Below are positions 8,922-18,303 of a stretch of DNA of 48,991 bases, piece after piece. The DNA is from Bacteroidales bacterium. GTDB taxonomy: Bacteria > Bacteroidota > Bacteroidia > Bacteroidales > ML635J-15. A model generated the notes under the pieces. That model made no database searches and was not told where the DNA came from. It saw only the letters and a program-made list of their open reading frames with translations. How positions within the stretch are numbered: position 1 is the first letter of the stretch; each line of letters begins with the position of its first letter. A program made the position numbers and the translations under genes. The DNA lies in the NCBI GenBank assembly GCA_028702675.1, contig JAQVOJ010000009.1:1-48991 (forward strand). Reading direction: 5' to 3'.

Positions 8922-9770
8922 TTATGCGTTTTTATGCTGATATTCAACTAAAATGTCAATTAACGAGATTGAAGCGTCTTCCATATCATTCACTATAGCA
9001 TCAATTTTAGATACTATATAATTATAGAAAACTTGCAAAATCATTGCAACAATAAGACCGGATACGGTTGTAATAAGAGCAACTTTAATACCTCCAGCCA
9101 CAAGCGAAGGGTTAATATCACCAGCTGCTTCAATAGCGTCGAAAGCTACAATCATACCAATAACAGTACCCAAAAATCCTAACATAGGTGCAATAGCGAT
9201 AAATAGAGCAATCCATGTTAATCCTTTTTCGAGAAGTCCCATTTGAACACTTCCATAAGACACAACAGATTTTTCTACAACATCAATACCTGAATTATAA
9301 CGGCTAAGCCCTTGATAAAAAATACTTGCCACCGGACCACGAGTATTTCTGCATACTTCTTTAGCTGCCTCAACACCACCTTCGTTAATAGCACTCTCAA
9401 CTTTCTCTAAAAGCTTTTTAGTATTAGCTGATGCTAGGTTTAAATAAATAATTCTCTCGAAAGCAAGTGCTAAACCAAGAATAAGTGCTACTAACACAAA
9501 TCCCATAAATGTAGGACCACCTTCGATAAATTTTATCTTTAACTGCTGGTGCATAGGAGTTTTCTCTTGAGTTGCTCCTTCTTCCTCATCGGTTTCTACA
9601 GCTTCATCTACAGCAGGTTCTGCTGTGTCATTTGCTTCAACAGCTTCGTCACTAACTTGTTCTGTTTGCTCGTCAGCAATTTGTTCTGTTTCGTCCTGAG
9701 CCATAATACTAGATGTAACAAAAAACATCAAAATTCCGGCTACGGTTAATAATGCTATTAGCTTTTTCAT
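8922..9770 (-). CDS. exbB: MotA/TolQ/ExbB proton channel protein
   Basis: 282 aa. The N-terminal hydrophobic stretch (1-25, ending IMAQ) may be a signal peptide or extra helix. A very acidic linker (about 26-72, mostly E/D/A/T/V) follows, then the TolQ/ExbB core with helices near 85-105, 185-212 and 228-250. The core contains the conserved LGFLGTVIGMIVAF and ALITTVSGLIVA motifs. It forms the pentameric stator that conducts protons and works with ExbD. It is first gene of the operon ending at 7310. The N-terminal extension compared with classical ExbB is typical of Bacteroidota homologues. A TAAATTTG sequence on the minus strand at 9816-9809 resembles a -7 box, but the -33 TTG is not at proper spacing. 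Confidence 0.93.
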   Translation of the reverse strand: MKKLIALLTVAGILMFFVTSSIMAQDETEQIADEQTEQVSDEAVEANDTAEPAVDEAVETDEEEGATQEKTPMHQQLKIKFIEGGPTFMGFVLVALILGLALAFERIIYLNLASANTKKLLEKVESAINEGGVEAAKEVCRNTRGPVASIFYQGLSRYNSGIDVVEKSVVSYGSVQMGLLEKGLTWIALFIAIAPMLGFLGTVIGMIVAFDAIEAAGDINPSLVAGGIKVALITTVSGLIVAMILQVFYNYIVSKIDAIVNDMEDASISLIDILVEYQHKNA

Positions 9771-9831
9771 TTCTTAAGAAGATTTAATTTAACTTTTTAT
9801 TTATTTATCAAATTTAGTTTTCAAATAACTG

Positions 9832-9919
9832 CGGAGAGAGTGGGATTCGAACCCACGATACCCTTGTGAGGTATACACACTTTCCAGGCGTGCGCCTTCG
9901 ACCACTCGGCCATCTCTCC
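9832..9919 (-). tRNA. tRNA-Ser (anticodon GGA)
   Basis: Acceptor stem GGAGAGA pairs with TCTCTCC. The anticodon loop reads CTGGAAA (anticodon GGA). A long class II variable arm is present, and the T arm is GTGGG-TTCGAAT-CCCAC. Length is 88 nt, discriminator G, and the 3' CCA is not encoded. It lies just upstream of exbB on the same strand. Confidence 0.97.
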
Positions 9920-10090
9920 CTAAACTCACTCTCTCAAATGCCCCGCAAAATAATAAAAAAATAAGAACCTAACAAAATATCTATTTATTAAAATTATCAA
10001 AATTTAACGGAGTCATTTAGTAATCTACTGTATTACAAGCGTTATTATTTTATTAAACATTTTTAAATTATTTATTAACCACATTTTTTT
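9920..10090. other. AT-rich spacer between tRNA-Ser and tatD
   Basis: No coding potential and no convincing hairpin. The sequence is A/T runs only. The tRNA promoter should lie here, but I could not find an exact TTG-N19-TAnnTTTG pair on the minus strand. Confidence 0.5.
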
Positions 10091-10852
10091 CTATATGTTG
10101 AACAACTCTTTTGCATTATCATTTGTAATGCTTATGAGCTTATTGATTTCAATATTGTATGAAATTGCAAGCCTCTCGGCTACATATTTTATATATGAAG
10201 GTTCATTTCTTTTCCCTCTAAACGGTACCGGAGCCAAATAAGGTGCATCGGTTTCAAGTAATAGCTTGTCTAATGGAATATTAACTAATTGTTTTGTCAA
10301 ATCAGAATTCTTGAATGTTAACACTCCACCTATTCCCAAATAAAACCCCTTATTAATAATCCATTCGGCTTGTTCATAATTTCCGGTAAAACAATGAAAA
10401 ACTCCCTTTAGTTCTTTATTAGAATAAATACCTAATTCGTTTTTAATTGTTTCATACGAATCTCGCATATGAATAACAATAGGTAAATTATGTTGAATTG
10501 CTAATTCAATTTGATAATGAAAAGCTGATATCTGCTCTTTGACAAATGTTTTATCCCAATATAAGTCTATTCCTATTTCTCCAACAGCTATATATTTCCC
10601 TGTTATAATTTCTTTTTCTATAGTTTTAATATCCTCTGCGAAATTCGCTTTTACAGAGCTTGGATGTATCCCAATCATTGGCAATAATAAATCGGGATAT
10701 CTATCGACGGTTTTTAGCATATCAGAAATACTATCTATGTCGATATTGGGTAATAATATTTTAGTAATTCCTACTTCTTTTGCCCGATTTACAACTTCGT
10801 TAAAATCATTATGGAATTGCTCAAGGTAAATGTGGCTATGTGTATCAATCAT
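10091..10852 (-). CDS. tatD: TatD-family metal-dependent hydrolase/DNase
   Basis: 253 aa, the usual length. TIM-barrel metallohydrolase motifs in order: DTHSHIYL near the N-terminus (metal-binding His pair), GEIGIDLYW (metal-ligand Glu), IVIHMRDSYE, GVFHCFTGN and LLETDAPYLAP (catalytic/metal Asp). TatD proteins are cytoplasmic 3'-5' nucleases implicated in DNA repair and RNA quality control. The gene follows gdhA on the same strand but is separated by the terminator at 10882-10915, so it is probably transcribed independently. Confidence 0.93.
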   Translation of the reverse strand: MIDTHSHIYLEQFHNDFNEVVNRAKEVGITKILLPNIDIDSISDMLKTVDRYPDLLLPMIGIHPSSVKANFAEDIKTIEKEIITGKYIAVGEIGIDLYWDKTFVKEQISAFHYQIELAIQHNLPIVIHMRDSYETIKNELGIYSNKELKGVFHCFTGNYEQAEWIINKGFYLGIGGVLTFKNSDLTKQLVNIPLDKLLLETDAPYLAPVPFRGKRNEPSYIKYVAERLAISYNIEINKLISITNDNAKELFNI

Positions 10853-10881
10853 GCAATAAACATATTAAAATTATTTATTAT

Positions 10882-10915
10882 AAAAATAAGGCTTCGTTGT
10901 AATAAACGAAGCCTT
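10882..10915 (-). terminator. Rho-independent terminator of gdhA
   Basis: Perfect 11-bp stem (AAGGCTTCGTT / AACGAAGCCTT) with loop GTAATA, followed on the minus strand by ATTTTTA. It lies 26 bp past the gdhA stop. Confidence 0.9.
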
Positions 10916-10940
10916 AAATTTACATAATTATGAAAACAAA

Positions 10941-12287
10941 CTAAACAATGCCTTGAGCCAGCATTGCATCAGCAACTTTAACAAAACCACCAATATTAGC
11001 ACCTTTCACATAGTCGATATGTCCATCGGCTTCTTTACCGTATTTTAAACAAGTTTCGTGAATACCGGCCATGATTTGTTTTAATTTTTCATCCACTTCT
11101 TCAAATGTCCAGTTATATCTCATAGAGTTTTGAGACATTTCAAGGCCTGAAACAGCAACACCACCTGCATTAGCGGCTTTTCCTGGAGCGAAAGGAACTT
11201 TTGCTTTATCTAAAGCTTCAACTGCTTCTGGAGTACATCCCATATTAGAAACTTCAACTACCATTTTACAACCGTTTTTAATTAAAGTCTCAGCATCATC
11301 GCCATTAAGTTCGTTTTGTATAGCTGAAGTAAATGCGAAATCAACTTTTTGTTCCCAAGGTTTTTTGCCTGGATAGAAAGTTGCGTTCGGGAATCGCTCT
11401 GCATATGGAGCTACGATATCTTGATTTGAAGCACGCAATTCAAGCATATAGTTAAATTTTTCTTCTGAATTTACACCATCAGGATCGTAAATATAACCAT
11501 CAGGACCAGAAAGAGTAACAACTTTAGCTCCTAATTCGCTTGCTTTCATACACACACCCCAAGAAACATTACCAAAACCTGAAACAGCAACAGTTTTACC
11601 TTGATAATTTTCGCCAAGTACTTCAAGCATAGCTTTACCAAAGTAAACACCACCAAAACCTGTAGCTTCAGGGCGAGCTAATGAACCACCCCATTCTCTA
11701 CCTTTACCGGTAAATACACCTGTAAATTCATTTTTTAAACGTTTGTATTGTCCGAACATAAATCCAATTTCGCGACCACCTACACCAATATCGCCGGCAG
11801 GTACGTCAGTATTTGGTCCAATATGACGGAAAAGTTCTGTCATAAAACTCTGACAGAAACGCATAATTTCGTTATCAGATTTTCCTTTTGGGTTAAAATC
11901 TGAACCACCTTTACCACCACCCATTGGCAATGTTGTAAGTGAGTTTTTCAAAATTTGCTCGAAACCTAAGAATTTTAAGCTAGAAAGAGTAACACTTGGG
12001 TGAAATCTTAAACCACCTTTATAAGGTCCAATGGCAGAGTTAAACTCTACTCTAAATCCTCTATTTACCTGAACTTCGCCATCGTCATCTAGCCAAGGTA
12101 CTCTAAATATTATTACACGCTCAGGCTCAACCATACGTTCCAAAATCTTTGCTTCTTTATATTTTGGGTGTTCTTCGATAAATGGGATAAGCTTTTCGGC
12201 TACTTCCTGTACAGCTTGAAGAAATTCCGGTTCTCCCGGGTTTTGGGCTTTAACCCTGTCCATAAAACTTTTTACGTTTGCTTCCAT
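10941..12287 (-). CDS. gdhA: NADP-type glutamate dehydrogenase
   Basis: 448 aa, typical of the hexameric NADP(H)-dependent class. The catalytic lysine segment PMGGGKGGSDFNPKGKSD, the conserved DVPAGDIGVGGREIG, and the Rossmann motif VAVSGFGNVSWG are all present. The N-terminal EPERVIIFRVPWLDDDG region also matches the family. It catalyses reductive amination of 2-oxoglutarate with ammonium and is the main ammonium-assimilation route in many Bacteroidota. Transcribed alone (spacer of 188 bp upstream, terminator downstream). No anomalies seen. Confidence 0.97.
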   Translation of the reverse strand: MEANVKSFMDRVKAQNPGEPEFLQAVQEVAEKLIPFIEEHPKYKEAKILERMVEPERVIIFRVPWLDDDGEVQVNRGFRVEFNSAIGPYKGGLRFHPSVTLSSLKFLGFEQILKNSLTTLPMGGGKGGSDFNPKGKSDNEIMRFCQSFMTELFRHIGPNTDVPAGDIGVGGREIGFMFGQYKRLKNEFTGVFTGKGREWGGSLARPEATGFGGVYFGKAMLEVLGENYQGKTVAVSGFGNVSWGVCMKASELGAKVVTLSGPDGYIYDPDGVNSEEKFNYMLELRASNQDIVAPYAERFPNATFYPGKKPWEQKVDFAFTSAIQNELNGDDAETLIKNGCKMVVEVSNMGCTPEAVEALDKAKVPFAPGKAANAGGVAVSGLEMSQNSMRYNWTFEEVDEKLKQIMAGIHETCLKYGKEADGHIDYVKGANIGGFVKVADAMLAQGIV

Positions 12288-12475
12288 GTTTTAAAAAAAT
12301 ATTAATAGTTAAAAAATAATACACTTTATGTTTACAATATTACATTCTTTTAATTAATAAACGGAATTTTACTGACAATTGACACACATCTACAAAAAAA
12401 CCTTACACGCTATGCTTCAAGTACTTATACTCACATCAAAAATGTTATATAGCAGAACATGACTAAAATCACACT

Positions 12476-13606
12476 TTAATTCTTAATTAAACTGAATATT
12501 TTACCCGGTAATGAACGCACAATGTTTTTAAACTCAAGTTCGAGCAGTACCAAACTTACCGCACTTGTATTCAATCCTGAGTTTTTTGTAAGATAATCTA
12601 AATCTACATATTGCTCTTCTTTAAGAATTTCGATAACAGCAATTTCGTTGTCGCTTAAATTTTCAGGAATACTCATTTTGGGTTCTGCATTACTTTTTGT
12701 GAGTGCATCTGCATCCCAACCTGTGATATATTCTATATCCTTATAAGATTCAACAAGATTGGCTCTATGCGATTTAATTAAAAGATTACAACCATTTCCT
12801 CCTTTACGGTTTACTAATCCCGGAACTGCAAACACATCTCGATTATATTGATTGGCAAGATCGGCAGTAATCATAGACCCTCCTTTTCTGCCAGAATCAA
12901 TAATTAGTACAGCATCGGCTAAACCTGCTATTATTCTGTTTCGCTTTACAAAATTTGACGGATCTATGTAGCATTTATGTTGAAACTCTGTAATTACAGC
13001 TCCATTTTGCTCAATAATTTGATTTGCCATTGAAGTGTGTTTTTTGGGATAGATTAAATCTAATCCATGCCCCAAAACGGCCCAAGTAGGAATACTATTT
13101 TTAAGAGCCTCTTTATGAGAACATGCATCAACTCCATATGCAAGACCACTTACTACAACAATATTTTTGTGTCTTTTAATTAACTCAGACATAATACTTA
13201 CACACATATCAACAGAATAGCGAGTCGGTTTGCGTGTACCTACTACTGCCAATATTTTTTGCGTATTAAAAGCAGGTGCACCTCTATAATATAAAACAGT
13301 AGGTGCATCGTCGCATTGTTTCAACCGGTTAGGGTAAGCTTTGTCGAAACAGGAAATAAATTCTATGTCGTTATTGATAATGTATTCATATTCTTGTTTA
13401 GCTCTTTCGATGGCATCGTTTCTGCCTGCTATGATTTTCTTTGCAAGATGTTGACCTATGCCTTGAACTTTTGTAAATTTCTCGTAACTACTTTCAAATA
13501 CTTCATCAATCCCTCCGCAATAAGAAACTAATCTTCTGATAACAGTTGGGCCGGCTCCCGGTATAAAGGATAATGCGATTTTTTTAATTATATTATCTGA
13601 ACACAT
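12476..13606 (-). CDS. dprA: DNA-processing protein DprA
   Basis: 376 aa. An N-terminal HhH/SAM-like region (VQGIGQHLAKKI) precedes the Rossmann-like DprA core: VVGTRKPTRYSVDMC (equivalent of the GSRxxT motif), VVSGLAYGVDACSHKEAL, and GLADAVLIIDSGRKGGSMITADLA. A C-terminal winged-helix domain spans about residues 315-376. DprA loads RecA onto incoming single-stranded DNA during natural transformation. In Bacteroidota it is often present without obvious competence operons, and none is seen here. It stands alone, with a 61-bp gap to the membrane-protein gene below. Confidence 0.94.
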   Translation of the reverse strand: MCSDNIIKKIALSFIPGAGPTVIRRLVSYCGGIDEVFESSYEKFTKVQGIGQHLAKKIIAGRNDAIERAKQEYEYIINNDIEFISCFDKAYPNRLKQCDDAPTVLYYRGAPAFNTQKILAVVGTRKPTRYSVDMCVSIMSELIKRHKNIVVVSGLAYGVDACSHKEALKNSIPTWAVLGHGLDLIYPKKHTSMANQIIEQNGAVITEFQHKCYIDPSNFVKRNRIIAGLADAVLIIDSGRKGGSMITADLANQYNRDVFAVPGLVNRKGGNGCNLLIKSHRANLVESYKDIEYITGWDADALTKSNAEPKMSIPENLSDNEIAVIEILKEEQYVDLDYLTKNSGLNTSAVSLVLLELEFKNIVRSLPGKIFSLIKN

Positions 13607-13667
13607 AATATATATAATTCCGGGTTAATTTGTTTGGGCTGAAGATATTTTATTATGTTCAAAAATT

Positions 13668-14126
13668 CTATGCAGCTACTATATTTTCAAGGTTATAGAC
13701 TAATTGTTCTATTTCCTTTTTAGTTAATGTACTCAAACTCACTGGCTTATATTTTGCAACCCCCTGTGGAGTTTTAACATATAAAAGCAAGCTTTTTCTA
13801 AGTCCAAAGAAACCATCTACAATTTCAAATTTAACTAGACTTTTCTTCGGGACTTCGATGGAATAATTCCCATAAAGAAGTGGTTGAAGAGGACTATATC
13901 TCAATAATATTTTTGAGCCTTCGCTATTATAATATATGTATGAAAATCTCATAATGACAAAATAAATCACAAATAACAAAAATATTATGCTAGACACGAT
14001 TTCGAGCATATGATCATCTGATTTACTAAAAATAAGGCTTAATACAATTATTGCCATATAAACCAATGCAAACAACATGAAGCCAAGCCTCAGTCGGGTA
14101 GAAATTTCTTTATTGTTTATTATCAT
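13668..14126 (-). CDS. Membrane protein, PH-like domain suspected
   Basis: 152 aa with two membrane helices (about 14-34 and 42-60), then a soluble beta-rich domain. The pattern ILLRYSPLQPLLYGNYSIEVPKKSL..FEIV..FFGLRKSLLLYVKTPQG resembles bacterial PH-like membrane proteins. The start overlaps the end of the proline dehydrogenase gene by 17 bp, so the two are translationally linked. Function unknown. Confidence 0.8.
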   Translation of the reverse strand: MIINNKEISTRLRLGFMLFALVYMAIIVLSLIFSKSDDHMLEIVSSIIFLLFVIYFVIMRFSYIYYNSEGSKILLRYSPLQPLLYGNYSIEVPKKSLVKFEIVDGFFGLRKSLLLYVKTPQGVAKYKPVSLSTLTKKEIEQLVYNLENIVAA

Positions 14127-15264
14127 TTTTTCTTCGTTTTAGTTCTTTGTTAATTAAATATATTTCTTTTTTAGACTGCTTCGAAATACTGGAATTTTCT
14201 TCTGCTCTTCTTAATAAATAAGGTATCACCTCTTTAACAGGACCGTATGGAATATATTTCACAACATTATATCCTTGATTAGCTAATACCATTGAAATAT
14301 TATCAGACATTCCATATAATTGTGCAAAATAAACTCTTTTATCATTTTTACGCAAACCTGTCTTCAAAATATTATTAGATAATAGCATACAGCTTTCTTC
14401 ATTATGTGTTCCCGCAAATAATTCACATATATTAATATTGTTAACTATTTTAAGCAATGCATTATTATATGCTTCGTCGGTTTCTTCTTTAGTACTGTAT
14501 ATTGGTGATTTATAATTTCCTTTTTGTGCTAAATTATTTTCCTTTTCAAGATAAGCGCCTCTAACTAATTTAATACCGACAAAAAACATTTCACTTTTAG
14601 CTTTGTCAATAAGGTAGTGCAGATACGTAGTTCTATCCCACCTATACATTTGAATAGTTGTATATACTATTGTTTTTTCTTTATTAAATCTATGCATCAA
14701 CAATTCTACTTCCTTATCTACCACACTTTGAAAAGCAAAATCTTCGGCATCAATCATTAGCTTAACATCATGCTCTGCTGCATATTTACTCAATTCGATT
14801 AACCTATGTCTAAAATTTTGATAATCCACACTTTCGACAGGCAATTTTCCCGTAAGGACGTCATGTTTAGCTATTGCAGTAGGTTTAAATACTGCAAACG
14901 GAATATATTGATTATTAGAAGCATTAATAATACTATTTTTTACTTCAATGAATGTATCATTGAAACTCTTTTCATTACTAAGTCCTTCTACACTAAAATC
15001 CAGTACACTTAATATATTTTTTTTACCTAAATCATTTACGAGCTTAAGCGATAATTTAAGATTTTCGCCACCGCAAAACAATGGGAAGATTGTTTTTTTA
15101 AAAATCCACTCAACAGGTAAGTTTAAAGCAAAAAAAAGCTTCAATAAGAATTTTCCACTTCGAATAAATGCGTTTATACGCATAATTTTTAGAAAAATTC
15201 TTTTCTTTTTTAGTTTTTTATTGGAATAAAAGCTATAAGCTATGTCTGTTAATTCAAAATTCAT
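14110..15264 (-). CDS. Proline dehydrogenase
   Basis: 384 aa, monofunctional ProDH (beta/alpha barrel) rather than PutA fusion. Diagnostic motifs: MIDAEDFAFQ, GIKLVRGAYLEKE, GTHNEES and PYGPVKEVIPYLLRRAEENS near the C-terminus. The Arg-Arg of that last motif binds the proline carboxylate. It uses FAD to oxidise proline to pyrroline-5-carboxylate, the first step in proline catabolism. The P5C dehydrogenase is not nearby. Divergent from the lipoprotein gene at 15454, with a 189-bp intergenic region. Confidence 0.92.
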   Translation of the reverse strand: MNFELTDIAYSFYSNKKLKKKRIFLKIMRINAFIRSGKFLLKLFFALNLPVEWIFKKTIFPLFCGGENLKLSLKLVNDLGKKNILSVLDFSVEGLSNEKSFNDTFIEVKNSIINASNNQYIPFAVFKPTAIAKHDVLTGKLPVESVDYQNFRHRLIELSKYAAEHDVKLMIDAEDFAFQSVVDKEVELLMHRFNKEKTIVYTTIQMYRWDRTTYLHYLIDKAKSEMFFVGIKLVRGAYLEKENNLAQKGNYKSPIYSTKEETDEAYNNALLKIVNNINICELFAGTHNEESCMLLSNNILKTGLRKNDKRVYFAQLYGMSDNISMVLANQGYNVVKYIPYGPVKEVIPYLLRRAEENSSISKQSKKEIYLINKELKRRKNDNKQ

Positions 15265-15392
15265 TCATACTGTTTATTACACTTATATAATTGATATTCT
15301 GCCAATTACCCCTTAAGTTATTAACAATGAGTATTAATAATTTTGTAATTTTAGTGCATTTTATGCAATTATTTAAAAAATTTTTACTTTTT

Positions 15393-15422
15393 TTGTAAAT
15401 ATATTAATTAACATTAAATTTG
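15393..15422 (+). promoter_or_regulatory. Bacteroidota sigma-A-type promoter for lipoprotein gene
   Basis: -33 TTG at 15393-15395 and -7 box TAAATTTG at 15415-15422, separated by 19 bp. This matches the Bacteroidota consensus TTG-N19-TAnnTTTG. Transcription should start near 15428-15430, about 25 nt before the ATG at 15454. Confidence 0.8.
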
Positions 15423-15453
15423 TAAGACAAAGCACTTGTAAGTTTATTTGCCT

Positions 15454-16236
15454 ATGAAAACCAGGACATTTACCATTTCAATTATTTTAGCACTCCTTTT
15501 GGTGTTGCCTTTTATTAACGGTTGCCTAAAGAAAGGAGAAGAAGATCCATTCCTCTCAATATATACACGTAAAGCACGGGTAACGGGAGACTGGAAAGTT
15601 AATAATTTCTATTCTGATGTAAAAACAACAGTAGGCTCAGGAACCGACAACCAGACAAGAACGGTACTGCAAGTTGATGGGGAAAACTGGAATGAAACTT
15701 TTTATGTACTTGGTACAGATAGTGTAAGAGAGACAGAAGGAACAATTCTTCAATACGAGTATAAATTTGATAAAAATGGATATTACCAGTCTGTTTACGA
15801 ATATATGATTGTTAAAAACAGCTACAACGAAGACTTAGGTCAAGATTCAACAATCACAACAGTAATAAAACTGGAATATTTTGGAACTTGGAACTTTTTA
15901 GGAAATATTGACGACTACAAAAACAAAGAACGTTTAGCTTTAGTTATTACCGAAGAGAAATACCTTGAATATATATCCAGATATGTTGTTTCAGAAGATG
16001 ATGATGGAGCCGGTTCTTCGTTACCACCAACTAGAATAGCTATTTCGAAAAGATATGCTAACGGTGAAATGAGCACCATTTGGACTCTAAAATCATTGAG
16101 AAACAAAGAAATGATTATGCACCAAAATATTAATGCATTCTATGTTGAAACATTAAACGGTTCAGGAACTCCATTTACAAACGTAGGTTATCAAGAACAA
16201 ACGCTTGTACAAGGTGACGCTGTAGAAGAAGAGTAA
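15454..16236 (+). CDS. Lipoprotein of unknown function
   Basis: 260 aa from the ATG at 15454, chosen over an in-frame TTG 6 bp upstream because of the fit to a signal peptide. The lipobox FINGC has the lipidated Cys at residue 24, then KKGEEDP. The mature part opens with a lipocalin-like signature (ARVTGDWKVNNF), is rich in beta strands and contains GTWNFLG; the tail is acidic. Likely an outer-membrane-anchored beta-barrel lipoprotein. No enzyme motif is seen. It is transcribed alone from the promoter at 15393-15422 and ends at the bidirectional terminator at 16254-16289. Confidence 0.85.
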   Translation: MKTRTFTISIILALLLVLPFINGCLKKGEEDPFLSIYTRKARVTGDWKVNNFYSDVKTTVGSGTDNQTRTVLQVDGENWNETFYVLGTDSVRETEGTILQYEYKFDKNGYYQSVYEYMIVKNSYNEDLGQDSTITTVIKLEYFGTWNFLGNIDDYKNKERLALVITEEKYLEYISRYVVSEDDDGAGSSLPPTRIAISKRYANGEMSTIWTLKSLRNKEMIMHQNINAFYVETLNGSGTPFTNVGYQEQTLVQGDAVEEE

Positions 16237-16253
16237 TAATTAGATATATTATT

Positions 16254-16289
16254 AAAAAAGGCTATCAATAAAATGTTAGCCTTTTTTTT
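16254..16289 (+). terminator. Bidirectional terminator between convergent genes
   Basis: A-tract plus AGGCTA, 12-nt loop, TAGCCT plus T8. It lies 17 bp after the lipoprotein stop and just before the stop of the convergent glycosyltransferase at 16291, so it can serve both strands. Confidence 0.88.
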
Positions 16290-16290
16290 A

Positions 16291-17166
16291 TCATTTTATA
16301 ATCCTATAATTTTTATACTGCCCCAAACTTAATCCAAAATAATTTTCAAAAAAATGTTTTAGCTTATCTTTAAGTTTATAAGAATTAAAACTAATATCAT
16401 AATCGAATACCCAATTTTTATTTCTGATTCTCTCGTTCATTACCTTCGGGTGGGTTTCTTCAAAATGTCTTAAAGCATCAATCTGCGAGTAATCAAATTC
16501 CTCAGCTTTAGAAACATTACGCTCAACCCATTCATCGCTATGCCACAACTTGTTAAAATCCATCTGTTTTTTTTGCATAGCAGCAGGTTCTTTAACCCAC
16601 CCGTAATGATAAATATAAGCATCAATTGGTTTAACATTTAGTACCTGATTGTTACCTTTTCTGAATCCCTGTGCATCACGATAGGAATAAATATTCTTAT
16701 TATTTCTTATCACTCTTATTTCATTCCTATACCATGAGTATGACTCTCCCACATAATCGTAAGAACCATAAAAATGTAAATATTTAAATAATAATCCGTC
16801 AATTTCATCAACGTTTAGATATTTCTCCATTTCAGATTTAATAAGCGGTAAAAAATTTTCATGAACTACCTCATCTCCTTGAATATAAAAACACCAGTCG
16901 GTATCTTGAGAAATTTCATGAAAAGCTTTATTTGTTTCATCTGCTAAAACTTTTCCACCTTCACGTAAGCTATCATCCCAAACTGTATCAATTATTCTTA
17001 TCTTGTCAGGAGAAATCTTCTCAATTAAATCTCGTGTATTATCATCAGAATTCCCAACCGCTACCACAAATTCGCTACATAAGGGTAATATAGATAGAAT
17101 TGCTTCTTTTACAGGATAATCGTATTTAATTGCATTACGGATAAATGTAAAACCTGTTACTTTCAT
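16291..17166 (-). CDS. Family 2-type glycosyltransferase
   Basis: 291 aa, soluble. The N-terminus has the GT2-like pattern TGFTFIRNAIKYDYPVKEAI..PLCSEFVVAVGNSDDNTRDLI. An acidic metal/nucleotide motif follows (DTDWCFYIQGDEVVHE, about residues 90-105). It probably transfers a sugar to an envelope glycan; donor and acceptor are unknown. The ATG follows directly on the stop codon of the upstream glycosyltransferase (no spacing), and the gene is the last of the envelope block starting at 23662. Confidence 0.87.
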   Translation of the reverse strand: MKVTGFTFIRNAIKYDYPVKEAILSILPLCSEFVVAVGNSDDNTRDLIEKISPDKIRIIDTVWDDSLREGGKVLADETNKAFHEISQDTDWCFYIQGDEVVHENFLPLIKSEMEKYLNVDEIDGLLFKYLHFYGSYDYVGESYSWYRNEIRVIRNNKNIYSYRDAQGFRKGNNQVLNVKPIDAYIYHYGWVKEPAAMQKKQMDFNKLWHSDEWVERNVSKAEEFDYSQIDALRHFEETHPKVMNERIRNKNWVFDYDISFNSYKLKDKLKHFFENYFGLSLGQYKNYRIIK

Positions 17167-18252
17167 TTAATCAATAGTATTAAGAATTAATTTATTTATT
17201 ACTTTTTTAAAACTATTAGCTTCTCCATTGTGCTCCCAATGAGAGCTTGAGAACATCGATTCCCATTTATAATTATCGATATCGCATTGTTTCAAATACT
17301 CAAAACCATATTCCAAATTTAAGTATTTTGCTAAATATTCTTGTTCCGGCTGCCCTGGTGTTGGTACCAGTAAAGCTTTTTTTTGCAAAGTCCACAAGTC
17401 CATTATGGTGCTGTAACCGCTTCTACAAACTATTAACTGAGCATTTATAATTAAACTCTGAAGATAAGACTCATCGGCAAAATCAATAATTCTAATTCCA
17501 TCTCCTTCTTCAGCATTGTTACCATCAGGTAAGCCTCTAACTATTATAACTTCTTTATCAATACGCTTAATAATCTTTTTTAAAAGCTCTTCTAAAATAC
17601 TACGTTGTGGTTCGGGTCCTGACAATAAAAACAACACAAAGTCTTTACTAATATTATATTTATCCTTATTGCAATAATTGAATCTGCTTAAAGGTCCTAA
17701 ATAATGTATTTTTTTCTTAAGTTTATCACTTTTAGATATTTTACCGGCAATAGAACTATTATCATTGTCGGGAATTAAAACAAAATCGAACTTGTTTATT
17801 ACAAATTTATGAACGTAAGCTACAGTTTTTTCAAAAGCTCGATAAATCCCTTTAAGCTTAAAGTTCAACTGATGAGTAATATAAAAACTTTTACAGTGTT
17901 TTGAATAAACTCCGAAACGATTATCTGAAATAATAATATCAATACTGTAAGTATCAATAATATTATTAATTAGCTTATGTTCCTTTTTAAAAGCGGAATA
18001 AATATTATAAGCTTGCGATAGAATTGTTGGGATTTGTGAACCTCGCTTTGAATAGTGAATTCCATAATCGGGTAAGTCAAGGAATGTTAAATCAGGAAAT
18101 ACCCGTCTAAGATATTTTGCAGATCTCCCGCTACCGGCTAAAATAATTTCACAATTATTATTTATTAAATATTCGATTACAGGTTTAGAGCGAGTAGCAT
18201 GACCAATTCCCCAATCAAGAATAGCATACAATATTTTGGGAGCTCGCTTCAT
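17167..18252 (-). CDS. GT-B (family 28/MurG-like) glycosyltransferase
   Basis: 361 aa. The N-terminal domain has the glycine-rich GIGHATRSKPVIEYL and AGSGRS motifs typical of MurG-like enzymes. The C-terminal domain has a nucleotide-sugar-binding segment, VCRSGYSTIMDLWTLQKKALLVPTPGQPEQEYLA. It should be a membrane-associated inverting glycosyltransferase using a UDP- or GDP-sugar; the acceptor is not known. It abuts the GT2 gene, so the two probably act in one pathway. Confidence 0.88.
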   Translation of the reverse strand: MKRAPKILYAILDWGIGHATRSKPVIEYLINNNCEIILAGSGRSAKYLRRVFPDLTFLDLPDYGIHYSKRGSQIPTILSQAYNIYSAFKKEHKLINNIIDTYSIDIIISDNRFGVYSKHCKSFYITHQLNFKLKGIYRAFEKTVAYVHKFVINKFDFVLIPDNDNSSIAGKISKSDKLKKKIHYLGPLSRFNYCNKDKYNISKDFVLFLLSGPEPQRSILEELLKKIIKRIDKEVIIVRGLPDGNNAEEGDGIRIIDFADESYLQSLIINAQLIVCRSGYSTIMDLWTLQKKALLVPTPGQPEQEYLAKYLNLEYGFEYLKQCDIDNYKWESMFSSSHWEHNGEANSFKKVINKLILNTID

Positions 18253-18303
18253 CGATTAAATATAAAAGTTTTAGGCAAGTTCGGCTCGCCAATTATAAAG
18301 AGA

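Noticed and set aside
15448..15453. TTG start of the lipoprotein gene
   Set aside because: The ATG at 15454 fits the signal peptide and lies at a normal distance from the promoter.
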